The notes: generated from the letters alone by a model not told the origin. 16,645 bases of DNA from TA-21 sp036557405 (GCA_036557405.1 DATBHO010000106.1:1-16645); one strand, 5' to 3'. Numbered from the stretch's first letter, positions 7,019 through 15,135 are shown. Numbers and translations: made by a program.

Positions 7019-7165
7019 ATGGCAAAGTTTGATGGCATCAAAGGACAAGAATTATTGGATGTGGAAGAGCAAAAAGACGAAATTACCCTAATTTTCAAAG
7101 ATAATCGATATCTGTTTGTCAAGATAGAAAATGGAAAATTGATTTGTGATTCAGTACCAGAATAA
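7019..7165 (+). CDS. Small acidic 48-aa protein, function unknown
   Basis: A short ORF beginning MAKFDGIKGQELLDVEEQ and ending KLICDSVPE. It is soluble and rich in Asp, Glu and Lys. A likely secondary structure is three β-strands (EITLIFKDN, RYLFVKIEN, GKLICDS), which would give a small sheet or zipper-like fold. An in-frame GTG at 7004 could add five residues, but the strong TATA box at 6987-6996 places the transcription start at about the ATG. The coding-like amino-acid pattern and the good promoter make it more than chance. I do not recognise a family. It lies between the unknown 173-aa gene and udgB on the same strand, each with its own spacing, so no operon is implied. Confidence 0.6.
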   Translation: MAKFDGIKGQELLDVEEQKDEITLIFKDNRYLFVKIENGKLICDSVPE

Positions 7166-7225
7166 TTCGATTTTAAAAACTCAATAAACTGTTAAATCAT
7201 TTTTAGTTAATGTCCGATATAATGA

Positions 7226-7894
7226 TTGATAAATTTGGTTACTATAGATAGTATTAATAGAGATATCCTTAATTGTACTCGGTGTAAGAGATTAGTTACA
7301 TATATACAGATAGTTGGCAAGAACAAGGTCAGGCGATTTTCAAATGATGAGTACTGGGCGAAACCAGTTACTGGATTTGGAGATACTAACGCAAATGTAC
7401 TGATTATCGGGCTCGCACCAGGAGCTCATGGTGCCAATAGAACAGGCAGACTCTTTACTGGTGATCATTCTGGACAGTGGCTGATGAGGGCTTTATACGA
7501 AACTGGTTTTTCAAATAGCCCAAAAAGTATATCAATTGACGATGGCTTGATTCTGAATAATGTTTTCATTAGCTCATGCATTAGATGCGCACCTCCCTCT
7601 AATAAACCGCTAAATTCAGAATTAGCTAACTGTTCAGAGTATCTTATGCGTGAACTTGAATTATTGAAAAAAGTAAAGGTTGTGGTAGCCCTGGGGCTTA
7701 TATCATTCCAAATGTATTGTAAGATAAATGACTTGAGGAGATTAAAATTCCATCATCTTGCAAATTACAGAGTGAATGACAGGCATTTGATAGCATCTTA
7801 TCATCCTAGTAGACAAAACACAAATACTCAGCGGTTAACCTGGATGATGTGGCTAGAAGTATTCAAATTAACCAAGAATTTACTCAACTTATAA
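7226..7894 (+). CDS. udgB: Uracil-DNA glycosylase, family 5 (UdgB)
   Basis: Excises uracil and related deaminated bases from DNA as the first step of base excision repair. The family-5 signature GLAPGAHGANRTGRLFTGD (62-80) has Ala-His-Gly where families 1 and 4 carry an acidic or Asn residue. The second catalytic loop is SYHPSRQNT (191-199). Four cysteines fit the family's [4Fe-4S] cluster: C17, C20, C121 (in CIRCAPPSNKP) and C136. The length of 222 aa is normal. A stop codon lies directly before the TTG at 7226, and the first in-frame ATG (residue 87) is past the catalytic loop, so translation must begin at TTG (7226 or 7235). No partner repair gene is adjacent. Confidence 0.92.
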   Translation: MINLVTIDSINRDILNCTRCKRLVTYIQIVGKNKVRRFSNDEYWAKPVTGFGDTNANVLIIGLAPGAHGANRTGRLFTGDHSGQWLMRALYETGFSNSPKSISIDDGLILNNVFISSCIRCAPPSNKPLNSELANCSEYLMRELELLKKVKVVVALGLISFQMYCKINDLRRLKFHHLANYRVNDRHLIASYHPSRQNTNTQRLTWMMWLEVFKLTKNLLNL

Positions 7895-8029
7895 TTAAAG
7901 TCTAATCAAAGTTGCACTATTATATCGATAATCAAAGCGATTGAGTTTTGACACAGATATTATTAATAACTTTGTGAAATAAAATAAATAATTCATCAAT
8001 GAGTGCAATAATTAAAAATTCTGCAAACC

Positions 8030-8037
8030 ATTAAAAG
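8030..8037 (+). promoter_or_regulatory. TATA box of the CHRD protein gene
   Basis: An ATTAAAAG element is centred about 27 bp upstream of the ATG at 8060, consistent with a leaderless transcript. A second TTTTAAAA at 8049-8056 is too close to the start to act as the TATA box. Confidence 0.45.
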
Positions 8038-8059
8038 ACAGTATTTCTTTTAAAAAGTT

Positions 8060-9109
8060 ATGATTGGTAAAGGGTATTTGTCAATTCTATTCATAGTGAC
8101 GGCTATCGTTTTGCTTTCAAATATCAATGCAAACGCACAGGTTTCAGGTACATTTTCTGCAGATCTTAAACCTACGGTAGGATCAAATTCACATGCAACA
8201 GGAAAGGCTACACTAGAACTCCAAGACAATGGGCAGAAGGTAAAGTATGATGTTAGCGGCAGCGAATTAGGCAATGTAAGTGGCGTAGTTATTTCTCAGG
8301 AGATGGGAAGTGGTAGAGCTCCCGATGTTGTATCGCTCAAGCAAGCCTCTACAAGTGGTCTTAAGTCAGGTGGAGGAAGTGCAAGTGGTACTTTTACGAA
8401 ATCTGACTTGATAGGTCCTCTACAGGGCAAAGACATTGCAGATTTTGTGAAGGCGATAAATGATGGAAAGATCGTTTTCCGAATAATGACAACGACTTAT
8501 CCATTAGGTGAAATTGTAGGCAATGTCACTGCTGGCGCAGGCAATGTCACTGCTGGCGCAGGCAATGTCACTGCTGGCGCAGGCAATGTCACTGCTGGCG
8601 CAGGCAATGTCACTGCTGGCGCAGGCAATACAATAGGAACGGCAATGAATGCTACAGCTAACGCAACAGGAACAGCGATAGGCGAAGCAAACAATATTCT
8701 CACAACTGCTGCGAATGCTACTACAAATGCAACAGGAGAAGTTATGACGAAGGCCAACAGCGTGCTCAATTTGGCTGCAAGCAGTGGAGCTAATGCTACA
8801 CAAACTGCGATGAACCAAGCAAAGGACATTATGACCAATGTGACCAAAAATGTTTCCAGTATTGCATCAAATGCAAGTAGAGCGGTACTGGCTGAGGCTA
8901 ATAATCTAATTAACGCTGCTTCTAACGCAACGACAAATGCTACTAATGCAACAGGAACAACAATGACTCAACCAGAATCTGTTGTTAGCACTGCTTCTAA
9001 CGCAACGACAAATGCTACTAATGCAACAGGAACAAAAGGTAATCAGACTGGCAATCCTATCTTGGACGCCTTAAAGAGCATCTTTGGTGGAATTACTGGA
9101 AACAAGTGA
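8060..9109 (+). CDS. Exported CHRD-domain protein with N-glycosylation-rich repeat tail
   Basis: A 349-aa exported protein. Residues 1-26 form a Sec signal peptide (K4, hydrophobic core, ANA cleavage site before Q27). Residues 28-153 match the CHRD fold (named after chordin), including GTFSADLKP, the ATGKATLEL strand, LIGPLQGKDIADFVKAINDGKIVFRI and the closing PLGEIVG. The domain's ligand is not established. Five copies of GNVTAGA follow (154-188), then an Ala/Asn/Thr-rich tail dominated by NAT sequons such as NATTNATNATGT, probably heavily N-glycosylated and extended, ending in LDALKSIFGGITGNK. There is no transmembrane anchor or LPXTG-like motif, so it is secreted or held at the S-layer by other means. 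Perfect DNA repeats in the tail indicate recent expansion. Antisense ORFs across the tail are by-products of the repeats. Confidence 0.85.
   Translation: MIGKGYLSILFIVTAIVLLSNINANAQVSGTFSADLKPTVGSNSHATGKATLELQDNGQKVKYDVSGSELGNVSGVVISQEMGSGRAPDVVSLKQASTSGLKSGGGSASGTFTKSDLIGPLQGKDIADFVKAINDGKIVFRIMTTTYPLGEIVGNVTAGAGNVTAGAGNVTAGAGNVTAGAGNVTAGAGNTIGTAMNATANATGTAIGEANNILTTAANATTNATGEVMTKANSVLNLAASSGANATQTAMNQAKDIMTNVTKNVSSIASNASRAVLAEANNLINAASNATTNATNATGTTMTQPESVVSTASNATTNATNATGTKGNQTGNPILDALKSIFGGITGNK
8519..8623 (+). repeat. Five perfect tandem copies of a 21-bp unit
   Basis: Unit GGCAATGTCACTGCTGGC + GCA, repeated at 8519, 8540, 8561, 8582 and 8603 without a single difference, followed by a 6-bp partial copy (8624-8629). 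Each unit adds seven residues, GNVTAGA, and one NVT sequon, and keeps the frame. Confidence 0.98.
8916..8960 (+). repeat. 45-bp direct repeat, copy 1
   Basis: Perfect 45-bp direct repeat within the CHRD protein tail, encoding the ASNATTNATNATGT stretch. The second copy is at 8991-9035, offset by 75 bp, so the reading frame is kept. It starts CTGCTTCTAACGC and ends GCAACAGGAACAA. Confidence 0.95.
8991..9035 (+). repeat. 45-bp direct repeat, copy 2
   Basis: Identical to 8916-8960. The 30 bp between the copies differ from what follows copy 2, so this is a segmental duplication or gene-conversion remnant rather than a longer tandem array. Confidence 0.95.
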
Positions 9110-9146
9110 GTTCCAGTCGTCTCTGTGACGAACCATATTTTTATTT
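9110..9146 (+). terminator. Hairpin plus T tract after the CHRD gene
   Basis: Immediately after the stop, GTTC (9110-9113) and GTC (9116-9118) pair with GAC (9127-9129) and GAAC (9130-9133), leaving a 2-nt bulge and an 8-nt loop. TTTTTATTT (9138-9146) follows. This resembles an intrinsic terminator. In archaea the T tract is the essential part. Confidence 0.4.
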
Positions 9147-9188
9147 ACATATGTTGTTTCTTAGATTTTATTAAATGGAACAACTTGA

Positions 9189-9443
9189 TTACAAATCATT
9201 AATTATCAAACGCAAATTATCTGGAATTTCAGGTATTGAGCCGGTGTGACTTTCGTTATTTTGAAGCTTGTCTTGTCCAATTCTACGAATCTTTTGCGTA
9301 GCAATCAGTGTATCGATTGCCGATTCTATTTCCTTGGGAGTGAAATATCCACTTAGTTTTGTTTTTAACACTTCTTCGGAATCGTATTTATATATGCAAT
9401 GTTGGATCAGCAGTAATCTCTCTTCAAATGTAAAATGAGACAT
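9189..9443 (-). CDS. Unrecognised 84-aa protein
   Basis: I do not recognise a family. The 84-aa product starts with ATG at 9443 and has a T-rich TATA-like element (TTTTTATT, 9467-9474) about 27 bp upstream. The first 60 residues look helical with a winged-helix-like arrangement: FEERLLLIQHCIYKY, then EEVLKTKLSGYFTPKEIESAIDTLI, then TQKIRRIG, where the last would be the wing strand. The C-terminal third is polar with several prolines. A small DNA-binding or protein-binding role is possible but unproven. It is convergent with the CHRD gene and divergent from lysC, with a 121-bp shared upstream region. Confidence 0.6.
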   Translation of the reverse strand: MSHFTFEERLLLIQHCIYKYDSEEVLKTKLSGYFTPKEIESAIDTLIATQKIRRIGQDKLQNNESHTGSIPEIPDNLRLIINDL

Positions 9444-9564
9444 ACACCCATTACAGAGTCAACCAAATAAAAATCACTCTCTCACTTTAATCATATTTTG
9501 CTAATGCTCTCAAAAAGGGAACAATACACGTATTAATCTCCGTTATTATTATACATTGTCATAA

Positions 9565-10971
9565 ATGCGCTTGGTAATGAAATTTGGAGGCACCGCCGTA
9601 GATTCAGGTAAAAAAATTGTACACATTACTAATTTGATAAAGTCATATCATGATAAAGGTAACGAAATAATTGGGGTTTTTTCTGCAGTAACAGGGATTA
9701 CTGATGAAATCTTAAACGTCTCCAGTTATGTTTTAAAAAGAGATAAAAATAAGATTAAAGAATTTATTAACAACACTAGATCAAAACATTTTGATATCAT
9801 TCACGAATGTATCAAAAATAAGACCCACGAAGCCAAGGCTCTGCAGGTTGTAGAAATTCTCCTAAAAGAAATGGAGAACATATTGAATGGCCTTGTATTA
9901 TTAGCAGAAGTGACTGAAAAAGCCTTGGATCACTTGCTCTCTTTTGGTGAACGTCTTCTCACTCCAATAATATCATACACTTTATTAGATAAGGGAATTG
10001 ATTCCGTATACTTGACTGGCCAAGAGGTTGGCATTTTAACTGATTCAAAATATGGTCAGGCCCGTCCGCTTATAGACACAACTAAAATTCGTGTAAAATA
10101 TCACATAGATCCGTTATTAAAAGAAAAAAAAATTCCTGTAATTACCGGTTTTATCGGAGCCGATCAAAATGGAAATACAACCACATTGGGAAGAAGTGGT
10201 TCAGATTATACGGCCACAATTATTGCTGCATGCATTGAAGCCGACGAAGTTTGGTTATGGACAGATGTGAATGGCCTTATGACCGCGGATCCACATATTG
10301 TGAAACAGGCAAAAGTTCTTAGAGAAGTATCATTTGCAGAGGCAATTGAATTGTCGCTATTTGGTGCCAAGTATATGCATCCTAGAGCCCTAGAACCAGT
10401 TATGGATACTAAGATCCCGATTAGGATTAGAAACGCATTTAATATATCAAACCAAGGGACAATAATTTCAAAAATGCCCCGCAGGTCTTCACAAAAGATT
10501 GTAAAATCAATAATCGCTATACGGAACACTGCCCTGATTGACGTGAGTGGTGGAGCGATGGTCGGGGTACCTGGAACTGCCGCAAAAATTTTTGATGCCC
10601 TGGCAAAAAAAAGCGTCAACATCATGATGATCTCTCAGAGCCCTTCAGAATCCAGTATCTCTATGGTTGTAAAAAAAGACGATTTGGATACTGCCATAAC
10701 CACATTGGATTTGACACTTCTTGATAACGTGATAAAGAATGTGAGAGTCAACGAAGATGTGGCTGTTATCGCAGTAGTTGGATCTGGGATGAGAGGGATT
10801 AAGGGAATTGCAGCTAAAGTTTTTACCTCAATCTCAGAAAAAAACATTAATGTAATCATGATTACTCAAGGATCTTCCGAGCTAAATTTGGCATTTGTGC
10901 TAAATAATAGTGATTGTGAAAAGGCGGTAAGATCATTGCATGAAACTTTCATGCTTTCTAAAATCAACTGA
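9565..10971 (+). CDS. lysC: Aspartate kinase
   Basis: Phosphorylates L-aspartate, the committed first step towards threonine, methionine and (by route) lysine. The 468-aa length fits a monofunctional archaeal enzyme. The amino-acid kinase domain (1-300) shows KFGGTAV (6-12), the FGERLL segment, GRSGSDYTATIIAA and VWLWTDVNGLMTADP. Two C-terminal ACT domains follow: one around VGVPGTAAKIFDALAKKSVN and one around GMRGIKGIAAKVFTSISEKN. They are the usual sites of feedback inhibition by lysine or threonine; which one applies here cannot be read from the sequence. ATG start at 9565. No other pathway gene such as asd or hom is adjacent, so it appears to be a lone gene. Confidence 0.94.
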   Translation: MRLVMKFGGTAVDSGKKIVHITNLIKSYHDKGNEIIGVFSAVTGITDEILNVSSYVLKRDKNKIKEFINNTRSKHFDIIHECIKNKTHEAKALQVVEILLKEMENILNGLVLLAEVTEKALDHLLSFGERLLTPIISYTLLDKGIDSVYLTGQEVGILTDSKYGQARPLIDTTKIRVKYHIDPLLKEKKIPVITGFIGADQNGNTTTLGRSGSDYTATIIAACIEADEVWLWTDVNGLMTADPHIVKQAKVLREVSFAEAIELSLFGAKYMHPRALEPVMDTKIPIRIRNAFNISNQGTIISKMPRRSSQKIVKSIIAIRNTALIDVSGGAMVGVPGTAAKIFDALAKKSVNIMMISQSPSESSISMVVKKDDLDTAITTLDLTLLDNVIKNVRVNEDVAVIAVVGSGMRGIKGIAAKVFTSISEKNINVIMITQGSSELNLAFVLNNSDCEKAVRSLHETFMLSKIN

Positions 10972-11034
10972 AGTCTCACCTAATCATACACCATTTGCCT
11001 AACTAGAATTAACTAGTGCTGAAATATTAGGACC

Positions 11035-11064
11035 TGTAAATTTGTGTAAACTACTGTAAACTAT
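11035..11064 (+). promoter_or_regulatory. Three helically phased TGTAAA repeats upstream of mre11
   Basis: TGTAAATTTG, TGTAAACTAC and TGTAAACTAT follow one another at 11035, 11045 and 11055, exactly one helical turn apart. The last ends 23 bp before the mre11 ATG and overlaps the place where the TATA box would lie for a leaderless start. It is a candidate operator or upstream activator of the mre11-rad50 operon. Confidence 0.4.
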
Positions 11065-11086
11065 CAATATTAAAATACAATTAGAA

Positions 11087-12388
11087 ATGAATAGATCCAA
11101 TTTGTACAAATTTTCTCATATTACTGACTGCCATCTGGGATCATGGAGAAATCCCAAACTTAGAGATTTAAATATACAAGCATTTGAAAGATCAATATTA
11201 ATCTCTATAAAAGAACAAGTTGATTTCATTCTGATTACCGGAGATTTTTTTGATGTAAATATTCCTCAACTTGCACCGGTAAAGAAAGCTGTTGAAATTA
11301 TGAAACATGCAAGAGATTGTGGCATCCCAATATACATGATATATGGTTCACATGATTTTAATACAGCAAATATTTCGATGATAGATATTTTGCATTCTGC
11401 AGAACTGTTTATCAAACCTACCGAATTCGAATTCAATACTGATTCAATTATACTCAAATTCTTTGTTGACCCGAAAACTGGAGCAAAAATAACTGGTATT
11501 TCCGGAAGGAAGGTTGGCTTGGACAAGGAAATTTATGAAAGACTCGACAAGGAAAAGTTAGAATCAGAAGATGGATTCAAAATTTTTCTTCTGCACAAAG
11601 GAATTCAAGAAATTCTCCCATTAAACTTGCAATTCAGAGATTCAATACCAATATCTCTCATTCCAAAGGGATTTGACTATTATGGTGGAGGGCATATTCA
11701 CAAGAGAGTTGAAAAGAAAATGGATAACAGTGTAATTGCCTATCCGGGGCCTCTATTTGGTTCCACATTCCAGGATCTGGAGGAAACTGCAAAAGGAGAA
11801 ACAAGAGGTTTCTACGTAATTTCATTCGATAAACAAATTATTGACTATAAATTTGTTGAGATAAATGTAACAGAGATACTTTATAAAGAAATATTTTCAC
11901 AAAAGTGGAGCTCAGAGAAGCTAAAAAACGAAATCACAAGAAGCATATCCGAACTTGAAGTCAAGGATAAGATAGTCCTAATTAAAGTAAAAGGAAAGTT
12001 ACTTGGAAAACGCTCGAATATTGACTTTGGAAAATTCAGTCTGGACATCTCAAAAAGGGGTGCCTTATTGTCATTTATTAATATCAATAATCTGTCAACA
12101 GATGAGACAAGCTCAGTAGAAGTGCAAAGTAATAACAAATGTGATATTGAGAGGGAAATTTTCCATGAAAGCATTAAGAACTTTCAAACAGAATCAACTC
12201 TATCAACTAAGCTGAAAAATCAAATTAAATCTAAATTAACTGGTAGAGCAGGAGAAAATATTTCAATTTCTCTTCTAGATGTACTTCGAAACGAAAAGCT
12301 AGATAATGAGAATACAAGTACATACGATGACAGGATTATATCCGCTGCAAAATCCGTTTTCGACGAAGGTTATTTTTGTGATAATTAA
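11087..12388 (+). CDS. mre11: DNA double-strand break repair nuclease Mre11
   Basis: Manganese-dependent nuclease that processes DNA double-strand ends in complex with Rad50. The calcineurin-like phosphoesterase domain (about 7-210) shows the metal motifs in order: D14-C-H16, G52-D53-F-F-D, G87-S-H89-D90, H170, and G202-H203-I-H205. In the fourth position the usual Asn of GNHD is Ser (S88). The C-terminal part (about 215-433) holds the capping region and the Rad50-binding tail. The 433-aa length is normal. ATG at 11087; a TTG at 11102 would also give a good N-terminus. It is followed by rad50, whose start lies 11 bp inside this gene. An AT-rich TATTAAAATA lies at 11069-11078. Confidence 0.93.
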   Translation: MNRSNLYKFSHITDCHLGSWRNPKLRDLNIQAFERSILISIKEQVDFILITGDFFDVNIPQLAPVKKAVEIMKHARDCGIPIYMIYGSHDFNTANISMIDILHSAELFIKPTEFEFNTDSIILKFFVDPKTGAKITGISGRKVGLDKEIYERLDKEKLESEDGFKIFLLHKGIQEILPLNLQFRDSIPISLIPKGFDYYGGGHIHKRVEKKMDNSVIAYPGPLFGSTFQDLEETAKGETRGFYVISFDKQIIDYKFVEINVTEILYKEIFSQKWSSEKLKNEITRSISELEVKDKIVLIKVKGKLLGKRSNIDFGKFSLDISKRGALLSFININNLSTDETSSVEVQSNNKCDIEREIFHESIKNFQTESTLSTKLKNQIKSKLTGRAGENISISLLDVLRNEKLDNENTSTYDDRIISAAKSVFDEGYFCDN

Positions 12389-14951
12389 AAAAATCGAAAT
12401 TACAAACATCAGAAGCTACAAAGAAAAAACAACCATAGAGCTTCCAATAGGAACGATACTATTTCAAGGTGATATAGGTTCAGGTAAATCTACGATCCTT
12501 TCTGCAATTGAATTTGCTCTGTTTGGTTTAGGGGATGTTGATGCAAATCATTTACTTAGGATTGGTGAAAGTAAAGGTTCAGTACTCTTGGAATTTGAAA
12601 ACAGCGGAAAGTCATATATTGTATTTAGGTCACTTGTAAGAAGAGGAAATAAAATTTTTCAGGAAGAAGGTTTCCTGTATGAAAATGGAATCAAGAACTC
12701 ATATTCAGTTGGTGAGTTAAAATCAAGAATTTTAAATATAATTGGAATAAATGAAAAAACACAGACAAAAACAACTTCAACAATCTATCGTTTTGCAATA
12801 TACACTCCGCAGGAGATGATGAAGAGCGTGTTAAGCGCCAACAACGAAAAAAGAGTTGAAATACTGAGAAGAGCATTTGGTATTGAAGAATATAGTACTG
12901 CCAAAAAAAACGCCGAAAAATTTTCTTCGTGGATACGAACTCTAACAAGGATAAAAAAATCATTGATAAATGATCTTACTATGTACAGAATTGATCTGCA
13001 AAAAATAAAAGATACATCGGAATCTTTGAAAGTTGAAAATGAGTATTTTAATGATACTATAATAAATCTTAATAATCAAATCCAAATAATCCTGAAAGAT
13101 ATTTTGGAAATGAGGAAAAGGAAGGAGAGTATGATACAAGCTGAATCCTCCATTACACATCTTCAATCAACAATAGATAAGAATATTCAACTCAAAGCAG
13201 AAATCAATTTAGAACTTAGTCGTATGAATCAAGAATTAAGTGGTATTTGTCAGAGTGAAAAAATAGTAGCTGATGTTACTCAACAGTATCAGGAATACGT
13301 GCAAAAAAGAGAAGAACTAGTAAATGTTACTGAGAAAGCTAGACAGTATGATAAGCTATTAATACAAAAGGTAAAATTAGAAAGTAACATTAACAGTGAG
13401 AGTGAGATGCTTAACTCTAATATCCAAAAGCTCGATTTAGAGTTAGCGGAACTTACGTCTGAGCTAGATAGATGTAATGCTGAAATTAAGAATTTGGATC
13501 ACTTAATAAGTGAAGAGGGCATATTAAAAAGTATCATAGATGATTCAAGTAAATTCCAAATAGAAATGGATAGGATTTCTGATATTCTTTCTAACACTAA
13601 ATCAGAAATAAATTCGATTAAAAATGAAATATCTAAACAGAAATCAGAATTAGACACAGTTTTGCACTTAAAGCAAAATGCGGAATGTCCATACTGTAAT
13701 CAAAAATTGGACCAACAGCACTTGCAGGCATTAGAAAATAAATTTCTGCAAAGAAGTGATTACTTGAAAGATAAGATTATTCATATGGAGAAAGAGCTAG
13801 AAGTGACCCAAAGTAAAAAAGAGGAAATTTTAATTAGAATTAAAGAGGCAGAGTCTAAGAAATTAGAATTACGAAAAGTTGAACTCCAAATAGTAAAATT
13901 AAATGTTGTTCAAAATAATATAAAACAGCTAGATTTTAAGATAAATGAAAAAATATCAAACAGGAAATCTTTTCAGGATAAGTCGAAAAGGAAGGATTGG
14001 CTACTTAAATTTGACAAATTAAAGGAAATAACTGATCAGTTAAATATTCTTTCTCCTTACAAAAATAGATATGATATATTAAATAACATCGTAAATCACT
14101 ATCAAAAGATCAATCTGGAAAGTACATACCTAGAACATTCGAATGTTATCAAATCTAAACAACATGTGATTGATAAGATAAGGGTTAAGGAACAATCGTT
14201 ACTAGAAATAAACACTGAGATTACCGCTCTATCTGACAAACTTGCCAAAGCAAAGTCAATTCACCGCGATAATGAAAAGGTAAATATCAAGTTGAATGAA
14301 TTAGAATCGCAGAGAGTGTCATATGAAAATGAATTAATGAATAAAAAAGAACATCTTGCAATAAGAAGGGCAGATCAAGAAAACAATCTGAAACAAATTG
14401 AATCAATCAATAAAAAAATATGTGCATTAGAAGAGCAGACTGATAAAATCATTTTTACGGATCAAGTAGGTGGATGGTTGAATCAACATTTTATCCCTTC
14501 ACTAGAACACATCGAGTCACAAGTGCTTATTAGTGTAAAAGAAGAATTCAATAAACTCTTTCAGAAATGGTTTTATTTATTGATTGAAGTTAGTGATATA
14601 GATGCAGAAATTGATGAATATTTCACACCGGTCGTAAATCAGAATGGATATCGCTTAGAAGTTGAAAGTCTAAGTGGGGGCGAAAAAACTTCAGTTGCAC
14701 TTGCATATAGACTTGCTCTTAACGAAATTATAAGGAGGATTATAATGCTCGATGATAACCTCTTAATTTTAGATGAACCTACCGATGGTTTTAGTAAGGA
14801 ACAGTTAGTTCAAATCAAGTATGTTTTGGATGAACTTAGTGCTGCTCAGGTTATAGTGGTTTCTCATGAAAAGGAATTAGAAGGATATGTGGAAACAATT
14901 TTTAGAGTAATGAAAGAAAGAGAAAAATCTCAGGTAGAATTAGTAATATAA
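12378..14951 (+). CDS. rad50: DNA double-strand break repair ATPase Rad50
   Basis: SMC-like ATPase that partners Mre11. The 857-aa protein has an N-terminal Walker A lobe (G31-D-I-G-S-G-K-S-T39), a long coiled coil, a zinc hook C437-P-Y-C440 at mid-length where two molecules join, the returning coiled coil, the ABC signature LSGGEKTSVALAYR (from 765) and Walker B LLILDEPTDGF with D799-E800. The frame is open upstream to an ATG at 12306, but that part lies inside mre11. The GTG at 12378 gives the standard N-terminus (MIIKKIEITNIRSYKEK) and an 11-bp overlap with mre11, with a weak GAAGG-like sequence upstream. No herA or nurA is adjacent here. Confidence 0.95.
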   Translation: MIIKKIEITNIRSYKEKTTIELPIGTILFQGDIGSGKSTILSAIEFALFGLGDVDANHLLRIGESKGSVLLEFENSGKSYIVFRSLVRRGNKIFQEEGFLYENGIKNSYSVGELKSRILNIIGINEKTQTKTTSTIYRFAIYTPQEMMKSVLSANNEKRVEILRRAFGIEEYSTAKKNAEKFSSWIRTLTRIKKSLINDLTMYRIDLQKIKDTSESLKVENEYFNDTIINLNNQIQIILKDILEMRKRKESMIQAESSITHLQSTIDKNIQLKAEINLELSRMNQELSGICQSEKIVADVTQQYQEYVQKREELVNVTEKARQYDKLLIQKVKLESNINSESEMLNSNIQKLDLELAELTSELDRCNAEIKNLDHLISEEGILKSIIDDSSKFQIEMDRISDILSNTKSEINSIKNEISKQKSELDTVLHLKQNAECPYCNQKLDQQHLQALENKFLQRSDYLKDKIIHMEKELEVTQSKKEEILIRIKEAESKKLELRKVELQIVKLNVVQNNIKQLDFKINEKISNRKSFQDKSKRKDWLLKFDKLKEITDQLNILSPYKNRYDILNNIVNHYQKINLESTYLEHSNVIKSKQHVIDKIRVKEQSLLEINTEITALSDKLAKAKSIHRDNEKVNIKLNELESQRVSYENELMNKKEHLAIRRADQENNLKQIESINKKICALEEQTDKIIFTDQVGGWLNQHFIPSLEHIESQVLISVKEEFNKLFQKWFYLLIEVSDIDAEIDEYFTPVVNQNGYRLEVESLSGGEKTSVALAYRLALNEIIRRIIMLDDNLLILDEPTDGFSKEQLVQIKYVLDELSAAQVIVVSHEKELEGYVETIFRVMKEREKSQVELVI

Positions 14952-15104
14952 ACCAAGACAAAATACTTTCAAGTTAATTGAGTTTGTATGAGATAAAGAT
15001 AACTACAGCAAGTACTAACATTTGGTAAATAATGAAAATCATATAGGACCAAAGTATAATTCATTTTGAGAATTTATGACAGTAAGGATCATTGTTTGCA
15101 AAAC

Positions 15105-15110
15105 AATATA
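15105..15110 (+). promoter_or_regulatory. TATA box of the parvulin gene
   Basis: AATATA is centred about 28 bp before the ATG at 15136 but only 19 bp before the ATG at 15127, so it favours the shorter protein beginning MADKIKCSHI. Confidence 0.4.
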
Positions 15111-15135
15111 TTCCATAATATAACATATGATTGAG

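Noticed and set aside
8497..8847. Antisense ORFs across the CHRD protein tail
   Set aside because: They owe their length to the 21-bp repeat unit, which has no stop in the reverse frames. Their products are low-complexity repeats.
10206..10859. Minus-strand ORFs opposite lysC
   Set aside because: They lie fully within the lysC coding region, whose motifs are complete, and show no domain.
10999..11016. AACTAG direct repeats and CTAG-flanked near palindrome upstream of mre11
   Set aside because: Short and AT-rich; the phased TGTAAA repeats nearby are a stronger signal and I cannot distinguish this one from chance.
12306..12377. Extended rad50 start within mre11
   Set aside because: The standard Rad50 N-terminus begins at the GTG at 12378; the preceding residues are mre11 coding DNA read in another frame.
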